The notes beneath the pieces are model-generated. The model saw only the letters and a list, made by a program, of their open reading frames with translations, was not told the DNA's origin and did not search any database. DNA of 30,367 nt from a virus: positions 1 through 30,367 of IMG/VR virus record IMGVR_UViG_3300036817_000033. One strand, given 5' to 3'. The position numbers were made by a program, and so were the translations under genes. This document shows positions 6,492-14,366 of the stretch, piece after piece; within the stretch, counting starts at the first letter, position 1; each line of letters begins with the position of its first letter.

Positions 6492-6866
6492 ATGCCCATC
6501 GTCCTCGCCATCCCCGTCTCATTTCACGCCCTCGCGGTTCTGCTCGGAACCGGGTTCGGCCTTTTCATTGTGCTTGGCCTGCTCTTCGTCCTGGTGGGCC
6601 TAGTGGTCGCCATATTTCTGGGGCTGTTCGGTTTTCTGCGCGTGCTCGGCGAAATATTCGGCCTGCGCAACGCCCCTTTGGAGCCGTGGGAGGTCAAAGC
6701 GCGCGAGGCGATGATCAAGCGCATTGACGGTCCCGCCCTCACTGCGGCCCCCGCAAACCTGCCGCCACGCCCTGCCGGTTCGCGTATTGCGCCAGCAACG
6801 AGGGGATATCGGTACGGCCAGCCCGCGCCCGAAGCACCGAAGGCGTCTCAAGCGCGCCCGCTGTAA
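6492..6866 (+). CDS. Plus-strand membrane protein inside the late operon (moron candidate)
   Basis: A 124-residue protein. Residues 3-49 are nearly all hydrophobic and can form a hairpin of two membrane helices (about 3-23 and 25-47), followed by LRVLGEIFGLRNAPLEPWEV and a Pro/Ala/Arg-rich tail. The region 6492-6738 has no gene on the other strand, and codons there end in G/C at a rate like true genes. The last 128 nt run antisense to the end of the ejection-protein gene at 6739. No clear ribosome site precedes the ATG. Its orientation opposite to the operon and its membrane nature suggest a host-modifying function such as superinfection exclusion, or a lysis role, but this is inference. Confidence 0.6.
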   Translation: MPIVLAIPVSFHALAVLLGTGFGLFIVLGLLFVLVGLVVAIFLGLFGFLRVLGEIFGLRNAPLEPWEVKAREAMIKRIDGPALTAAPANLPPRPAGSRIAPATRGYRYGQPAPEAPKASQARPL

Positions 6867-8754
6867 GGGCCGCAACCTTAGGATGGTTCGCCAGCATCGC
6901 CGCCAACCCGCCGAGAAAACCGATCGAATTGCTCATGCCCGGCCGCTCGGGCTGAAGGTCGAACGCGCGTCCGCCAATCGCGGCGTTTTCCAAGTAGGGC
7001 GTTGCGGTCGGCGCGTTGTCAGCAATGAACTGCTTGGTCCGATCGTTGACCCCCGCATAGTCGCTCCCCCAACGCGACGGCGTGGACTGATCCTTGATCC
7101 GTCCGAGATTGCTCAGGACGTCCGCCAGGGTATTTCGCGCCGGGCCAAGCCCGAGTTGCGTGTTGATGTCATCCAGATACCCAGGATTAGAACCTGGGAT
7201 CGCGTTTGCCCGGCTGGCGATCGTCGCCGGGCTCGGCTGCACGTCAGAGTCCAGCTTGCCGCCCTGCCGCTCAAGCCACGGCTGGTTCACCTGCTTGAAG
7301 GTCGAATAGTCGAGGTTCGCCTGATCGAATTGCGGTCCTTGCCCGGCCTCCTCGGCCCCGCCCCGCATGGCGTCGGTGTAAGCCCCGTAAGCCTCGTTGT
7401 AGGGCGGTCCCTTAACCGGGTCGGTGGTCGCGGTTTTCTCCCCAAGATCGGTGCGCAGCACCTTCAGATGTCCATATGGCGCGGTCAATTCAGGCGCGTA
7501 AGGCTCATCAGGGTGCATTGCCGCGTAATTGTCGCCGGGGCTCACCGACTGATAGAGATCACCCACACGCGGACGGATAACCCGAGTGATCGGCGCTGGG
7601 CCGTTGTTCGCCAGAGTGCTGAGCGTGTCAGCCAAATCCGAAACATTGGTCGGGCGGTCGGTGCCGATCGCATCCTCCAACGCTTGTTGTTGAGCAGAGA
7701 GTTGCTCTTGTTGTGATTGGTTGGCCTCCCGCGACAGATTGATGATCCGCGAGGCGGTGACATCTGGACTGACCGGCGACGTCGTCGGCGCTCGATCGCC
7801 GACCTCGCCGATCCCGGTGGCGACAGCGTTGGTGATCCCCTCCTCGGCATTTGCCCGCTGCGCCCTGACGCCGGAACGGAGGATCGGCACCGCCTCGACG
7901 GCCTTCTCGAACTGCTTGCCGGTCGGGCCGCTCAACTGACCGTAGGTCGGCATGGCGTTCGGCCCCGCGGGGTTAGTCATGGCGTCGAAGATCGCGCCCG
8001 CATTTGGGTCTGCAGTCCCTTGCTGCATCCAGCCAAAACCGCGCTGCACTGCCGGTCGAGCGCCGCCGCCAAACAGTGATCCGACAAACGCGCCTTCTGG
8101 TCCGCCGATCAGCTTGTCGCCAGCCATGCCGCCCAAGTACGACAGCGCGGCGTCGGTTCCGGCACCGGCGACATAGCCCAAACCTTCCGCTGTCTTGTTG
8201 ACTGCGCCGGTTGCTTCGTTGACCCGACCGACCGCGCCACGCGCGCCAGAAGCGAGAAAAGGCAGGACGTAGTCCGCCACCTTCATCGCGGTCCCAGCGT
8301 TCGGGTCCATCTGGACGCCGGTGCTATTGATAAGCGCCTGGCTCGGCGAAGGCAGGCTGGCGTTCGGCCCGCCGCCGATCACTGCGCCGTTATTATCGAC
8401 CAATGTTGGGGCTGGCGATCCAAAGCCCGATCGATCCCAGGCGTGAGCGGCAGCGTTGACGCCTCCCGTCATGAGATCCAAAGGCGCGAGCCAGCGACGC
8501 TCGGCAGTGCGCGCGAGCAGCTTGCCGCCAGCTTCCGCATTGCTCAGCGCCCAGTCGCCCCAACCCTGAGATTGATCTGGCCGCGGGGCATCGGGCACCA
8601 GGCGAAGCTTAGGTTGCGCTGACGCATCGGGCGTCGCCACGACGGGCGCTGCAGGCGCTGTAGCGTCAGGCGTCACCACCGGCGCTGCAGGCGTTGTAGG
8701 GGTGACGGGCGCTGCGGGCGTCGTCGGCGCTGTCGTGTCAGGGATGAGCCGCAT
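6739..8754 (-). CDS. Large internal virion / DNA ejection protein
   Basis: A 671-residue protein with no recognised enzyme domain. Residues 5-55 are a Pro/Thr/Ala repeat linker (PVVTPDATAP-like units). Residues 70-240 alternate with Gly/Ala-rich, weakly hydrophobic stretches (GLGYVAGAGT, GPEGAFVGSLFGGG) seen in phage proteins that insert into membranes. Residues 335-370 (REANQSQQEQLSAQQQALEDA) should form a coiled coil, and the C-terminal third is helical. It is the third of three consecutive genes after the gp14-like protein, the place held by gp15/gp16 in T7, so a role in the ejected trans-envelope channel is likely. Unlike T7 gp16 it shows no N-terminal transglycosylase; separate SleB genes downstream may supply that. 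It begins 2 nt after the previous stop. Confidence 0.6.
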   Translation of the reverse strand: MRLIPDTTAPTTPAAPVTPTTPAAPVVTPDATAPAAPVVATPDASAQPKLRLVPDAPRPDQSQGWGDWALSNAEAGGKLLARTAERRWLAPLDLMTGGVNAAAHAWDRSGFGSPAPTLVDNNGAVIGGGPNASLPSPSQALINSTGVQMDPNAGTAMKVADYVLPFLASGARGAVGRVNEATGAVNKTAEGLGYVAGAGTDAALSYLGGMAGDKLIGGPEGAFVGSLFGGGARPAVQRGFGWMQQGTADPNAGAIFDAMTNPAGPNAMPTYGQLSGPTGKQFEKAVEAVPILRSGVRAQRANAEEGITNAVATGIGEVGDRAPTTSPVSPDVTASRIINLSREANQSQQEQLSAQQQALEDAIGTDRPTNVSDLADTLSTLANNGPAPITRVIRPRVGDLYQSVSPGDNYAAMHPDEPYAPELTAPYGHLKVLRTDLGEKTATTDPVKGPPYNEAYGAYTDAMRGGAEEAGQGPQFDQANLDYSTFKQVNQPWLERQGGKLDSDVQPSPATIASRANAIPGSNPGYLDDINTQLGLGPARNTLADVLSNLGRIKDQSTPSRWGSDYAGVNDRTKQFIADNAPTATPYLENAAIGGRAFDLQPERPGMSNSIGFLGGLAAMLANHPKVAALTAGALETPSVLRARAGRTDIPSLLAQYANRQGVAAGLRGPQ

Positions 8755-8756
8755 CG

Positions 8757-10046
8757 CTATTCACCGACCGTGAAGGACGCGCCATTCGGCCCCCCGATCT
8801 TGACCTTGCTGCCTTTCGGCAAATGCCCGGCGGCCACTGCAGCCTCGGCCGACGCTTGGTCGGGATAAATATAAACCGAACCGCCGTCGCCGCCTTCGCT
8901 CGACGGCTTGATCCCGGCGGACGCATAAGCCGCACCTTCCTGCGCGGCGTTCGCGCCCTTCTCCTGCAAGAAGGTGTTGTAAGCCTGTGGCGTCGGGTTC
9001 GCGAGATACTTCATCGCAGCCTGACCGTCTTTGGACTGCCGGGCCAACGAAGTCTGCAGCGCCTGAAGCGTGCTCTTGAACCGCTCGGGCTCGGCGGTCG
9101 GGTCAGGGAATTGCTGCATGATCTGATCGAGGCCGCCTCGGAACATCGGCTGCCCCTGGCTGTCACGCAGGTTGGCGACCATGCTCGCGAACATTTTCTT
9201 GATCTCATTCCTGGCGTCCGCAGTGCTGGTGAAACGACTAAGATCCAGACCCGTCGCGTCCGACAGCTTCTGTTTAATTTCCTCCGTAAGAATGCCGGTC
9301 GGGTTCGCGTTGGGGGCGACGAACTGATTGTAGATCCCCAAAATCTTTTGCGTCTTGCCCAGGTTGGCGTCGGCCGCCGCGCCCGTCTCAGCGTCAGCCT
9401 TGGCCGCTGTCGGGTCTTGCTGGCCGCCTGTCCGCTCGACCGTCGAGCCGTATTCGGACCCGCCGCTGATCGTTGGGCTGCCGGGTTGCCCGGTGGTGTT
9501 GATGACGGTGCCGGGGCTGAGCGGCGTCGTCGAGCGCGTGGCGATCGCCTGGTCGGTGTTGCCTGGGCCTCGCGTCTGCGCCTGGCCAGTGTTGATCGCC
9601 GTCTTCAACGCATCCGGCGACATGCGCCCGGCCATGATCTCGTTGGCGACAAACTTCTGGTAAGGCGTGAAGCCTGACGTGTTGAGCACCGTGCGCCCGC
9701 TCGGCCCCGCGCTCGCCTGGCCCGCGTTGATGCCGCTGCCATTGCCGCCATCGGGCGGCTGCGCTACGGCGGCGACCGCGCCAGGAACGCCACCGCCGCT
9801 GCCATCAGGCGGCACAGCGTTAGCGCCGAAGGTCGACAATATCCCCGGCGCAGCGGCTGCAGCCTGCTCGGCCGCGTTCACCGTGTCCGACAGTTGACGG
9901 TTCTGCCAATCGGCCTGCTCTGATTGAAGCTTGATGAGCGCCGCCTTGGCTTGGTTCTCGGGTGAAAACGCGCCCGCCAGGCCGCCGAGCGCATTGCCGA
10001 GCGCGCTCGATGTCGCGCCGCCGTCGTTGAGGTAGATGCCAGGCAT
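8757..10046 (-). CDS. Internal virion protein, probable ejection protein
   Basis: A 429-residue protein in the slot between the gp14-like and the large ejection proteins. It opens with a Gly/Ala segment (SSALGNALGGLAGAFSPENQ), has a Gln/Ala-rich helical stretch to residue 70, a Gly/Pro linker (75-110), and then a helical body (about 245-370: TQKILGIYNQFVAP, LTEEIKQKLSDATGLDLSRF). The C-terminus turns to beta with SVYIYPDQASAEAAVAAG and KGSKVKIGG. No catalytic motif or known domain is seen. Starts and stops are packed (1 nt from the previous stop), showing co-translation with its neighbours. Function is assigned by synteny only. Confidence 0.55.
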   Translation of the reverse strand: MPGIYLNDGGATSSALGNALGGLAGAFSPENQAKAALIKLQSEQADWQNRQLSDTVNAAEQAAAAAPGILSTFGANAVPPDGSGGGVPGAVAAVAQPPDGGNGSGINAGQASAGPSGRTVLNTSGFTPYQKFVANEIMAGRMSPDALKTAINTGQAQTRGPGNTDQAIATRSTTPLSPGTVINTTGQPGSPTISGGSEYGSTVERTGGQQDPTAAKADAETGAAADANLGKTQKILGIYNQFVAPNANPTGILTEEIKQKLSDATGLDLSRFTSTADARNEIKKMFASMVANLRDSQGQPMFRGGLDQIMQQFPDPTAEPERFKSTLQALQTSLARQSKDGQAAMKYLANPTPQAYNTFLQEKGANAAQEGAAYASAGIKPSSEGGDGGSVYIYPDQASAEAAVAAGHLPKGSKVKIGGPNGASFTVGE

Positions 10047-10047
10047 C

Positions 10048-10722
10048 TCAGACCGTCCCCGCCTTCAATTTCGAGCCGAACGCATTGCCCGCCATCTGCC
10101 CGAGCGTGCTGGCGATCGTCCCGGCGATGTTCGAGCCTTGCGCGTATTGCACCGGCTGAATTTGCTGGGTGACGCCGAGCGTTTTGGCGATGCCGCCTCT
10201 AATATCGCTCTGCAGGGCGATGTCTTGATTGCCTTGCGTGATCGCGTTGCTGGCGACCTGGCCCATGTCGCCTTGACCGCTGCCGTAGGACGTCAGGCCC
10301 GCCAGCGCGGCGATGCGGCCTTGCGCTTCACGCGCTGCGTTGGTGACCCGCGTCGCCATGTCGGTCGTGACGCCAGGGTCAGTGCCCGTGTCACCCTGGC
10401 CCGCCAGCATCTTGACGTTCTGGTTGGGGTCCGCGCCGCTGCCCGCCTCGAACTGGGTGGTGAGGTTCGCAGCCTGGTTCGCTTGGGTCGCCTGCTCAGC
10501 CTGCGGATTGACCGTCTGTTGGGTCGTCTGCATCGCCGCCACGGCCTTTTGGCGCGCGGCTTCGTCATCGGCGGCAGCCTTCTGCGACGCCGCCTGTTGC
10601 GTGGCGACCCAGTCATTGTTGGCCTGGTTCTGGGCGCTGACGGTCGCTTGCTGGCCCATGTAGTTGACGCCAGCGGAAGCGGCGCTAACGGCGGCGAGTC
10701 CAAGGGTAAGGGGGTCACACAT
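10048..10722 (-). CDS. Internal virion protein, gp14-like
   Basis: A 224-residue protein beginning MCDPLTLGLAAVSAASAG, a hydrophobic small-residue start typical of gp14-type internal virion proteins of T7-like phages. It continues with a long Gln/Ala/Asn-rich amphipathic helix (residues 22-95, GQQATVSAQNQANNDW onward) and ends with GSNIAGTIASTLGQMAGNAFGS, another Gly/Ala helix. In T7 gp14 is ejected first and goes into the outer membrane to start the channel. Order here (adaptor, nozzle, gp13-like, then this) fits. Sequence identity cannot be measured by eye, so the family call rests on the N-terminal signature, composition and position. Confidence 0.65.
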   Translation of the reverse strand: MCDPLTLGLAAVSAASAGVNYMGQQATVSAQNQANNDWVATQQAASQKAAADDEAARQKAVAAMQTTQQTVNPQAEQATQANQAANLTTQFEAGSGADPNQNVKMLAGQGDTGTDPGVTTDMATRVTNAAREAQGRIAALAGLTSYGSGQGDMGQVASNAITQGNQDIALQSDIRGGIAKTLGVTQQIQPVQYAQGSNIAGTIASTLGQMAGNAFGSKLKAGTV

Positions 10723-10728
10723 AGCCGC

Positions 10729-11646
10729 TCACGAATAGTTGGATTTCACGCCACTACTGGCGTTGGCGCTCGTTGGCGTCGGACCCGTCGTGATCCCCGT
10801 GTACGGAGTGCCGGTGTAAGCTGAATAGGGGCTCAGATAACTCGACGCCGCCGCGCCCGCCGCCGTCAACGCGGGAGTGAACAAAGCCGCCGCAGGGGTC
10901 AAGGTCGGCGTCGCCAGCTTGGTGGCGTTAGCGGCGCTTTGCGCCAGGTTCGCAGTCAAGGTCGGATCTTCGGTCGCATAAAGCTGATTGATCAGATCCT
11001 GCTTCTGACCCTGCACCGACGACTGCAATTGCCCGACAGCATTGTTGGCGTTCGCCTGGATCGTCGCTCGGGCGTTAGCGTCGTTGTAAGCGAGGTCGCC
11101 AGCCTTGTCGGCAGCGGTGCTCGAGTTGAGCGTCCCGGCCCGCGCCAGGTTGTAGGTGAGATCGCGCTGCGCCTCGGAATATTGCTTGGCTTCGTCGGGC
11201 ATGTAGTAGTTCAAATACGTGTTTTTGTAGTTGTTATAAAAATCGTCGCCAAAGCCGCCGGTCGTCTGCCCGGTCGGCGTTTGCGTCGTGTACGACAGCG
11301 GCTGACCTTTGGAGTAAGTCTTGCCATCCGGCCCTTGGACTGTCGTCGCGCTGGTGGCTGTATATCCGGTCGGAAGACTCGCGTCGGAATAGGTCGTTCC
11401 CCAGCCCGCCGCAGGTTGACCAGCAATGTATGGCGTGTACCCGCCAGTGGCGGTCGGGTTGAACTTCGACCAATCATAATTCTGCGTCGTGGTCTGCATC
11501 ACCGGCTGCGGATCGAACAGCGCATTGATCGCGGCCTGACCCTGGGTGAGGTTTTGCTGGCGCAACGCATCTTTCGCGTCGGCTTCCGCCGCCTGTTGCT
11601 GCTCAAAATCGACCGCCTGGTTATTGGTTGGCTGCGAGCCCGACAT
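10729..11646 (-). CDS. Virion structural protein of podovirus type, with INALF motif
   Basis: 305 residues from the ATG at 11646, which overlaps the GNAT gene stop (TGATG) and has GGAGG 5 nt upstream; an in-frame extension to 11889 would run over the GNAT gene and lacks a ribosome site. Residues 12-45 are a Gln/Ala helix ending AAINALFDPQP. Residues 46-130 are Thr/Tyr/Gly-rich and disordered. Residues about 134-240 (DDFYNNYKNTYLNYYMPDEAKQYSE, ARAGTLNSST, QLQSSVQGQKQDLINQLYATED; shown in parts) resemble a family found next to internal proteins of alphaproteobacterial podoviruses. It is probably part of the internal core or tail hub. The INALF sequence matches motifs in four genes nearer the left end. 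Confidence 0.6.
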   Translation of the reverse strand: MSGSQPTNNQAVDFEQQQAAEADAKDALRQQNLTQGQAAINALFDPQPVMQTTTQNYDWSKFNPTATGGYTPYIAGQPAAGWGTTYSDASLPTGYTATSATTVQGPDGKTYSKGQPLSYTTQTPTGQTTGGFGDDFYNNYKNTYLNYYMPDEAKQYSEAQRDLTYNLARAGTLNSSTAADKAGDLAYNDANARATIQANANNAVGQLQSSVQGQKQDLINQLYATEDPTLTANLAQSAANATKLATPTLTPAAALFTPALTAAGAAASSYLSPYSAYTGTPYTGITTGPTPTSANASSGVKSNYS

Positions 11647-12131
11647 CAAAGCCTCCGAGAAAACGCGCCGCCCATCGGCTTGAAACCCGTGCGACGGAGG
11701 AGATTGCATAAGCGTCGACCGGCGATCGAGGTCGGCGCGATGGTGGCGAAGAAGGCGCTTGCGCCATCCTTGCGCGCCATTTCGAGCGCGAACCAGAGCA
11801 ACATGCGGCCGACCGCGCTGCGCCGGTGCGGCGGCATCACGTAGAACATCCACAGGATGCCGATCGGCTGGGCAGTGAAGACGTGGCAAAGCGTGTAGCT
11901 GACCATGCCGACGACCTCGTCGTTCTGCATCGCCAGAATGAATGGCGTCTCGCCGCGCTTGATCTGCGCCGCCATCACGTTCGTCGCGCGTTCGATGTCG
12001 AACGGCGAAAACTCGTCGAACCCGGCTTCGTGGAAAAAATCAGACCCGTACTTGTCGAGCAACGGGCGCACGTCTTCTGGCGTGCCGAGCCGAAACGTCA
12101 GCCTCGGGTTAGTGCGGCCGAATGTGGTCAT
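11646..12131 (-). CDS. GNAT-family N-acetyltransferase
   Basis: A 161-residue protein with the GNAT layout. N-terminal RLTFRLGTPEDVRPLL is the usual first strand and helix; TPFILAMQNDEVVGMVSYTL gives strands 2-4; WMFYVMPPHRRSAVGRML (residues 94-111) is motif A, with the acetyl-CoA pyrophosphate loop HRRSAVG; the C-terminal RRLCNLLRRTGFKPMGG is the closing strand. Such enzymes move an acetyl group from acetyl-CoA to an amine; the substrate here is unknown. AAGGG lies just before the ATG. It overlaps the preceding gp13-like gene by 23 nt and the next gene by 1 nt, so it is firmly inside the late operon. Two GNAT-fold genes in tandem suggest divergence of a duplicate. Confidence 0.8.
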   Translation of the reverse strand: MTTFGRTNPRLTFRLGTPEDVRPLLDKYGSDFFHEAGFDEFSPFDIERATNVMAAQIKRGETPFILAMQNDEVVGMVSYTLCHVFTAQPIGILWMFYVMPPHRRSAVGRMLLWFALEMARKDGASAFFATIAPTSIAGRRLCNLLRRTGFKPMGGAFSRRL

Positions 12132-12585
12132 GGCCCTTAGTCCGAGCGAAGAGGACGAAGTCCTCGCGCCCCTGGCCGAATTGGGCGGTCACGGCCTCTG
12201 GCTTGAACCCGATAAACTTGAGCCAACGATGATCATTGCTGGCCAGCGGTCGGCACTCGATCCGGTGAAACCCGGCACGGTCGAGCGCAGGCAGGATAAA
12301 CCGCTTGACGAACCGCGTCACCTCCCTCCCGACCTCGGGCCACTCATCGGTGCCCCACAGCCAGCCGTGCGCTAGACCGGGCCAGACACATGAAAAACCT
12401 CCGACCACAGCGGGCCGTCCTTCAGCGGTGCGCGCCTCCCACTTCGCGCCAGCCACCCCCTCGATCAGACGACAAGTCAACTCAATGTCGCCTTGATCGA
12501 TCGTCGCCCTGACTTCGGCTGCGTCTTCAGCCCGCAAGTGCGTCATCACATAACGCAAGCCAGGGTGAGTGAGGTCGACGATCAC
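12109..12585 (-). CDS. gp13-like GNAT-fold protein (DUF2833 type)
   Basis: A 158-residue protein starting at GTG 12585, four bases overlapping the previous stop (GTGA). Residues 9-25 (GLRYVMTHLRAEDAAEV) and the closing GFHRIECRPLASNDHRWLKFIGFKPEA are the signature of the T7 gp13-like / DUF2833 group, which has a degenerate GNAT fold. The central region (PAVVGGFSCVWPGLAHGWLWGTDEWPEV, in parts) matches the beta core. In T7 gp13 is needed for virion assembly of the internal core and is not a proven enzyme. Its place between the tail nozzle and the gp14-like gene is the T7 order. Confidence is good for the family and low for any activity. Confidence 0.7.
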   Translation of the reverse strand: MIVDLTHPGLRYVMTHLRAEDAAEVRATIDQGDIELTCRLIEGVAGAKWEARTAEGRPAVVGGFSCVWPGLAHGWLWGTDEWPEVGREVTRFVKRFILPALDRAGFHRIECRPLASNDHRWLKFIGFKPEAVTAQFGQGREDFVLFARTKGHDHIRPH

Positions 12586-13976
12586 AGCTGTTCGCCGTCC
12601 TCGTACATCAGCATCACCTGGCCGAGCTTTGCCTGGCTGGCGTCGGTGGTGCGGAAGCGCAACGAGATGTGGGTCGACTGTTCCGGCATGGTCATCTCGG
12701 GATTGACGTAAGTCGCCCCGGTGAAGGTGGCGACGGGCTCCTCGGTCGCCTGGTTGTTCGGATCGCAGCCGACCGACAGCGTCCAGGTGCCTTGGCCGCC
12801 AACGTCAAAGCCATGAAAGAGTTTGGTCCGCGACGGGCTATCGCAGGAGAGCGCGGGCGTGATCACTTCAGCTTCAGTGTCGTCGTAGGTCTGCAGGAGA
12901 TCGCCGCCATACTGGTAGATGTTATTATCGCTGCCGCGCAGCATGATGTAAGGCTCAGCGACGCAAGCGGCGGTGAACTGGAACGGTGCGTCGAACGTCG
13001 CCCAGGCCGTGATCGCCGGTTCCTGGAACGTCGACAGCACCAGAATTTGACTGGGGAGCACGACGAACAACCGCCCGGTGCGCGGCTGGATCAGCATGCG
13101 GGCGTCATAAAACCAGTCCGAGCCATTGGCGATCAGCAACTGACGGATCAGCTCGTCGACCGGCGTGCCGACGTCGGTCGTGCCCGCCGTCAGGCTAATG
13201 TTCTGGACCCTGAGCGAACGCACACCGTAGGGCGACAGGTACATCGTGTCGTTGCCGAACTGGGTCGCGCAATTGTGCCCCAAGAGCCCGGTCGACCGCA
13301 GAAGCTGCACGAACTGGTTCTGACCAGGGTCGGGGTCGACCTTCCAGAATTGCGTGCTTAGCCCCGAGAAGACCGCCAGTTGGTTGGTGTAGACTTCAAG
13401 CCCGACCAGGCTGGTCGAGTCGGCGTCCTGGGCGCTGAGATCGATGTAGCCAGAGCCGTCGTTGGTCGAACCGCTCGGAGGCGTCCATGCAATCGGATTG
13501 TTGATCGCCGAGAACCGCAGCAAACGACCATCGACGCCATACATCTTGGTGCCGTAGGTGCGGATCGACGACGCGGTCGCCATACCGTCGGTGACCAACG
13601 CCTGAATGTAATAATGCCAGTAACGCGATGCGCCCTGCAGCACGATATAGAACTCACCGTTGAACAAATCCCAGTCCATCACGCGATAGACGGTCTCTTG
13701 GTAAGGCAGCGAGATAATCCCTGGAGCCGAGCCAGTCGGATCGACGATGCCCGATGCGCCGTTCTGCACCACGTAGGTCAGGCCATTGCGTGACAGGAGG
13801 CCCATCGTCGCCGCCGATGTCGGATGCCACAGCTGGAACGTGCTGCGCTTCTCGATCTCGGCACCGGCGGTGATGAAGGCGTTGCGCAGGAGCCTGAGCG
13901 AACCGGCTGGCGCGGTGCAATACGTCTTGCGCAAGTCCATCCCGGCCTTGAAGTCTTGGATGGAGTAGGCGGGCAT
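12582..13976 (-). CDS. Tail tubular protein B / tail nozzle (gp12-like)
   Basis: A 464-residue protein. The N-terminus (IQDFKAGMDLRKTYCTAPAG, LRNAFITAGAEIEKRSTFQ) is the pattern seen at the start of podovirus nozzle proteins: short strand, Gly, Arg, Pro-Gly-Ser, a helix, then GxEIEKR. The body is beta-rich with regularly spaced aromatic residues (YVVQNG, YWHYYIQ, LAVFSGLSTQFWKVDPDP), as in the gp12 beta-propeller. T7 gp12 is about 790 residues, so this is a shorter form, of a size common in other podoviruses. It forms the distal tail tube through which DNA leaves. It lies one HNH gene downstream of tail tubular A. Confidence 0.75.
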   Translation of the reverse strand: MPAYSIQDFKAGMDLRKTYCTAPAGSLRLLRNAFITAGAEIEKRSTFQLWHPTSAATMGLLSRNGLTYVVQNGASGIVDPTGSAPGIISLPYQETVYRVMDWDLFNGEFYIVLQGASRYWHYYIQALVTDGMATASSIRTYGTKMYGVDGRLLRFSAINNPIAWTPPSGSTNDGSGYIDLSAQDADSTSLVGLEVYTNQLAVFSGLSTQFWKVDPDPGQNQFVQLLRSTGLLGHNCATQFGNDTMYLSPYGVRSLRVQNISLTAGTTDVGTPVDELIRQLLIANGSDWFYDARMLIQPRTGRLFVVLPSQILVLSTFQEPAITAWATFDAPFQFTAACVAEPYIMLRGSDNNIYQYGGDLLQTYDDTEAEVITPALSCDSPSRTKLFHGFDVGGQGTWTLSVGCDPNNQATEEPVATFTGATYVNPEMTMPEQSTHISLRFRTTDASQAKLGQVMLMYEDGEQL

Positions 13977-13979
13977 CGA

Positions 13980-14366
13980 TCAGGCGGCCTTCTGATAACG
14001 ATGCGCCATATTCTCGGCGTTGGTCGCCCACTCCAAATTGACCTGATCATTATTAAAGCGATCGAAGTCTCGATGATTGACACCATGCTCAGGCGTCGGA
14101 GGCAGCCCCTTAAAAGCGAGACAAACGAGACGGTGGACTTTTTCGATTTTAACCTTGCCTCGACCAAGACACAGATTGACGGCCCGATATTTGTAACCCG
14201 GCTTACCATTCAAATGCTGCGCCAAGATGCGCGGCTTCGCGGTCCATAAACCAAACCCGCTAGACCACCCATAACGTCGAACGTAGGTCCGACCGCACGT
14301 TCGAACACGACCCTTGTCCGACACCTCAAAACCGGGGTAGCCGGGAATGACCCGCCATTCTTCCAT
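13980..14366 (-). CDS. NUMOD4-HNH homing-type endonuclease
   Basis: A 128-residue protein. Residues 2-25 (EEWRVIPGYPGFEVSDKGR) are a NUMOD4 DNA-binding module. Residues 70-120 are an HNH_3 nuclease: VHRLVCLAF (His78), GVNHRDFDRFNN (Asn97, His98, Asp100), and QVNLEWATNAENM (Asn110). These enzymes cut DNA and spread as free-standing homing genes. Its ATG overlaps the stop of tail tubular A (TAATG) and it ends 3 nt before tail tubular B, so it splits a gene pair that is usually adjacent. The DNA around 14040-14170 is visibly more AT-rich than the phage genes beside it, consistent with recent arrival. Confidence 0.88.
   Translation of the reverse strand: MEEWRVIPGYPGFEVSDKGRVRTCGRTYVRRYGWSSGFGLWTAKPRILAQHLNGKPGYKYRAVNLCLGRGKVKIEKVHRLVCLAFKGLPPTPEHGVNHRDFDRFNNDQVNLEWATNAENMAHRYQKAA

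Noticed and set aside
5494-6603. Plus-strand ORF of 369 codons antisense to the double hydrolase
   Set aside because: The SleB and M15-like motifs on the minus strand show which strand codes; this frame also runs through the start of the plus-strand membrane gene in another phase.
11647-11889. 81-codon N-terminal extension of the structural protein at 10729
   Set aside because: It would overlap the GNAT gene entirely in another frame and lacks a ribosome site, while ATG 11646 has GGAGG and TGATG coupling.
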